Assembly: GCA_021324185.1 (NCBI GenBank)
Contig: JAJPJN010000090.1
Location: forward strand, 1 to 33,563
Reading direction: 5' to 3'
DNA from: Terriglobia bacterium
GTDB taxonomy: Bacteria > Acidobacteriota > Terriglobia > Bryobacterales > Bryobacteraceae
DNA: 33,563 nt
Made by a program: the position numbers and the translations under genes. Positions 32,510 through 33,563 of this stretch are shown in pieces (position 1 is the stretch's first letter; every line of letters begins with the position of its first letter). The notes under the pieces were generated by a model. It had not been told where the DNA came from, did not search any database, and was given only the letters and a program-made list of their open reading frames with translations.

Positions 32510-33211
32510 ATGCCTGGTTCTGCTGCACAGCCTGTCACACGATTATCTCCGGAAGTCCGGCCGATTGAGATTCTGATTGCCGATGAACTGACCCTCGTTC
32601 GAGAAGGCCTGTCCGCCCTATGTACTTCTCTCGGCGGCTATCGCGTTATCGCGCAAGTTAGTTCTGCCAACGCTGCATTGGCCGAGATCCAACGCCTGCA
32701 ACCCGCCATCGCGCTGCTAGATATGGGGCTGTCCGATCTGGCCGCGACCGAGGTGATCCGGCGCGTTCGCGACAAAGGATTGCGGACGCGATGTGCCGTC
32801 GTTTCCGCTCGCAAAGACCGCAAGATGGTGCTGGAAGTTCTTCGCACCGGCGCCTGTGGCTTTTTGCTCAAGAGCTCAACGGCTGAACAAATGTCAGAAG
32901 CTCTGAGCCAGTTCTGCCAGGGCGGCATTTACGTGTCTCCTCAAATTGAAGTCATGTCGCTGTTTTGCGAGAGCAATGGCAGAAACAATGCCGACGATCC
33001 GCTTGATCTGCTAAGCAGCCGGGAATATCAGGTCTTTTCCCTGCTGGTGGAAGGCGTTCGGGCGAAAGAGATCGCGGCCCGGCTGTCGTTGAGCCCGAAA
33101 ACCGTAGATACTTATCGCTCCAGCCTCATGCGGAAACTCGATATTCACGATGTGGCCGGCCTGGTGAAGTACGCGATCCAACGCGATCTGGCTGATACGA
33201 AAATCGCCTGA
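32510..33211 (+). CDS. NarL/LuxR-family response regulator
   Basis: A 233-residue protein. The receiver domain (about 18-140) has acidic residues in ILIADELTLVREGL (Asp25, Glu26), phospho-acceptor Asp71 in IALLDMGLSD, and a conserved Lys in CGFLLKSST. The C-terminal LuxR helix-turn-helix reads LSSREYQVFSLLVEGVRAKE, then IAARLSLSPKTVDTYRSSLM. It is a typical DNA-binding regulator activated by a kinase, but no kinase gene is adjacent, so its partner is unknown. Its place downstream of the anti-sigma/STAS pair suggests a signalling island, though a 183-bp gap separates them. Confidence 0.92.
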   Translation: MPGSAAQPVTRLSPEVRPIEILIADELTLVREGLSALCTSLGGYRVIAQVSSANAALAEIQRLQPAIALLDMGLSDLAATEVIRRVRDKGLRTRCAVVSARKDRKMVLEVLRTGACGFLLKSSTAEQMSEALSQFCQGGIYVSPQIEVMSLFCESNGRNNADDPLDLLSSREYQVFSLLVEGVRAKEIAARLSLSPKTVDTYRSSLMRKLDIHDVAGLVKYAIQRDLADTKIA

Positions 33212-33242
33212 CCAGAACTGCAAACAGCGCTAACCTGACGGT

Positions 33243-33563
33243 ATGGCGACCACCACGTTCGTACCGTTAGAGGAATACCTGAATACCGTCTACGAGCCGG
33301 ATTGCGACTACGTCGATGGTGAGGTGCTGGAACGTAACGTGGGCGAGACGGATCATGGCGGGTTACAGATGACATTGGGAGCGTGGCTATACGCGCGCCG
33401 CAAACAGCTTGGCATCCATGTGTTTACGGAGACCCGAACGCAAGTGGCGCCCAACCGTTATCGCATCCCCGACATCGCGGTCACCATTACCCGGCCGGCG
33501 GGTCGCATTCTGCGCGAGCCTCCATTTCTTTGCATTGAGATCTTGTCTCCGGAAGATCGTGCA
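33243..33563 (+). CDS. Uma2/DUF820 family putative endonuclease (partial)
   Basis: The first 107 residues are visible and the gene runs off the window. They contain the Uma2 start TFVPLEEYLNTVYEPDCDYV, DGEVLERNVGETDHGGLQM, and the PD-(D/E)xK-like active-site parts RIPDIAV and FLCIEILSPEDR. The family occurs in many copies in Cyanobacteria, Acidobacteria and others, and has a nuclease-like fold with largely unknown function. It lies 31 bp after the response regulator stop. Confidence 0.85.
   Translation, partial: MATTTFVPLEEYLNTVYEPDCDYVDGEVLERNVGETDHGGLQMTLGAWLYARRKQLGIHVFTETRTQVAPNRYRIPDIAVTITRPAGRILREPPFLCIEILSPEDRA

Noticed and set aside
33243-33563. Uma2-type nuclease as part of a defence system
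   Set aside because: Only the first part is visible and no partner defence gene is seen; the family is common and often stands alone.

Overview
The window reads as an ordinary chromosomal segment of a Gram-negative soil-type bacterium, most likely an Acidobacteriota member (Solibacter/Bryobacter-like). This is inferred from the mix of proteins, not from a marker gene: an Oar-like TonB-dependent receptor of more than 1,000 residues with an N-terminal carboxypeptidase-regulatory domain, a TPR protein with the N-terminal DNA-binding-like domain expanded in Acidobacteria, a LamG-type PEP-CTERM protein, a futalosine-pathway menaquinone gene, and RsbW/STAS partner-switching genes. No phage, insertion sequence, CRISPR array or integron is visible, and I find no clear-cut new defence or mobile system.

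Layout. 1-1996 (+) is the translation/transcription block: end of tuf, rpmG, tRNA-Trp(CCA), secE, nusG with a long acidic His-rich N-terminus, and rplK. The block stops after rplK, where rplA would usually follow. 2074-2881 (-) is a frame-shifted PEP-CTERM/LamG gene with a possible leader ORF, divergent from a TPR regulator-like protein (3128-5230, +). 5243-6575 (-) holds comF and an HNH nuclease. 6870-9848 (+) holds a degenerate receiver-HPt protein, mqnD and a HEAT-repeat protein. 9856-13116 (-) is the TonB receptor, preceded by a good sigma-70-type promoter, a 16-bp perfect palindrome and a 32-bp tandem repeat.

13455-20720 is one long minus-strand run: trmH-like methyltransferase, rarA, PilZ protein, NtrY-like kinase, NtrX-like regulator lacking GAFTGA, TIGR01777 epimerase and a small CPxC protein. 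20786-21376 (+) is a YdcF/DUF218 membrane protein.

21366-31397 is mainly fatty-acid and carboxylate catabolism. A thiolase gene overlaps an MFS carboxylate-type transporter gene (-), and a bifunctional hydratase/3-hydroxyacyl-CoA dehydrogenase diverges from it (+). A thioesterase, acyl-CoA dehydrogenase and acyl-CoA ligase form a tight operon (-). Together these cover activation, dehydrogenation, hydration, second oxidation and thiolysis, i.e. a complete beta-oxidation cycle within 10 kb, interrupted by an AIF-like flavoprotein and a YeaO-type DUF488 protein. 31521-33563 (+) holds an anti-sigma kinase, a STAS antagonist, a NarL/LuxR response regulator and the start of a Uma2-type nuclease.

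The most unusual points are the NtrX without GAFTGA, the tandem repeat and palindrome around the TonB promoter, the PEP-CTERM frameshift with an upstream leader ORF, the NusG extension, and five convergent gene ends packed too tightly for intrinsic terminators.
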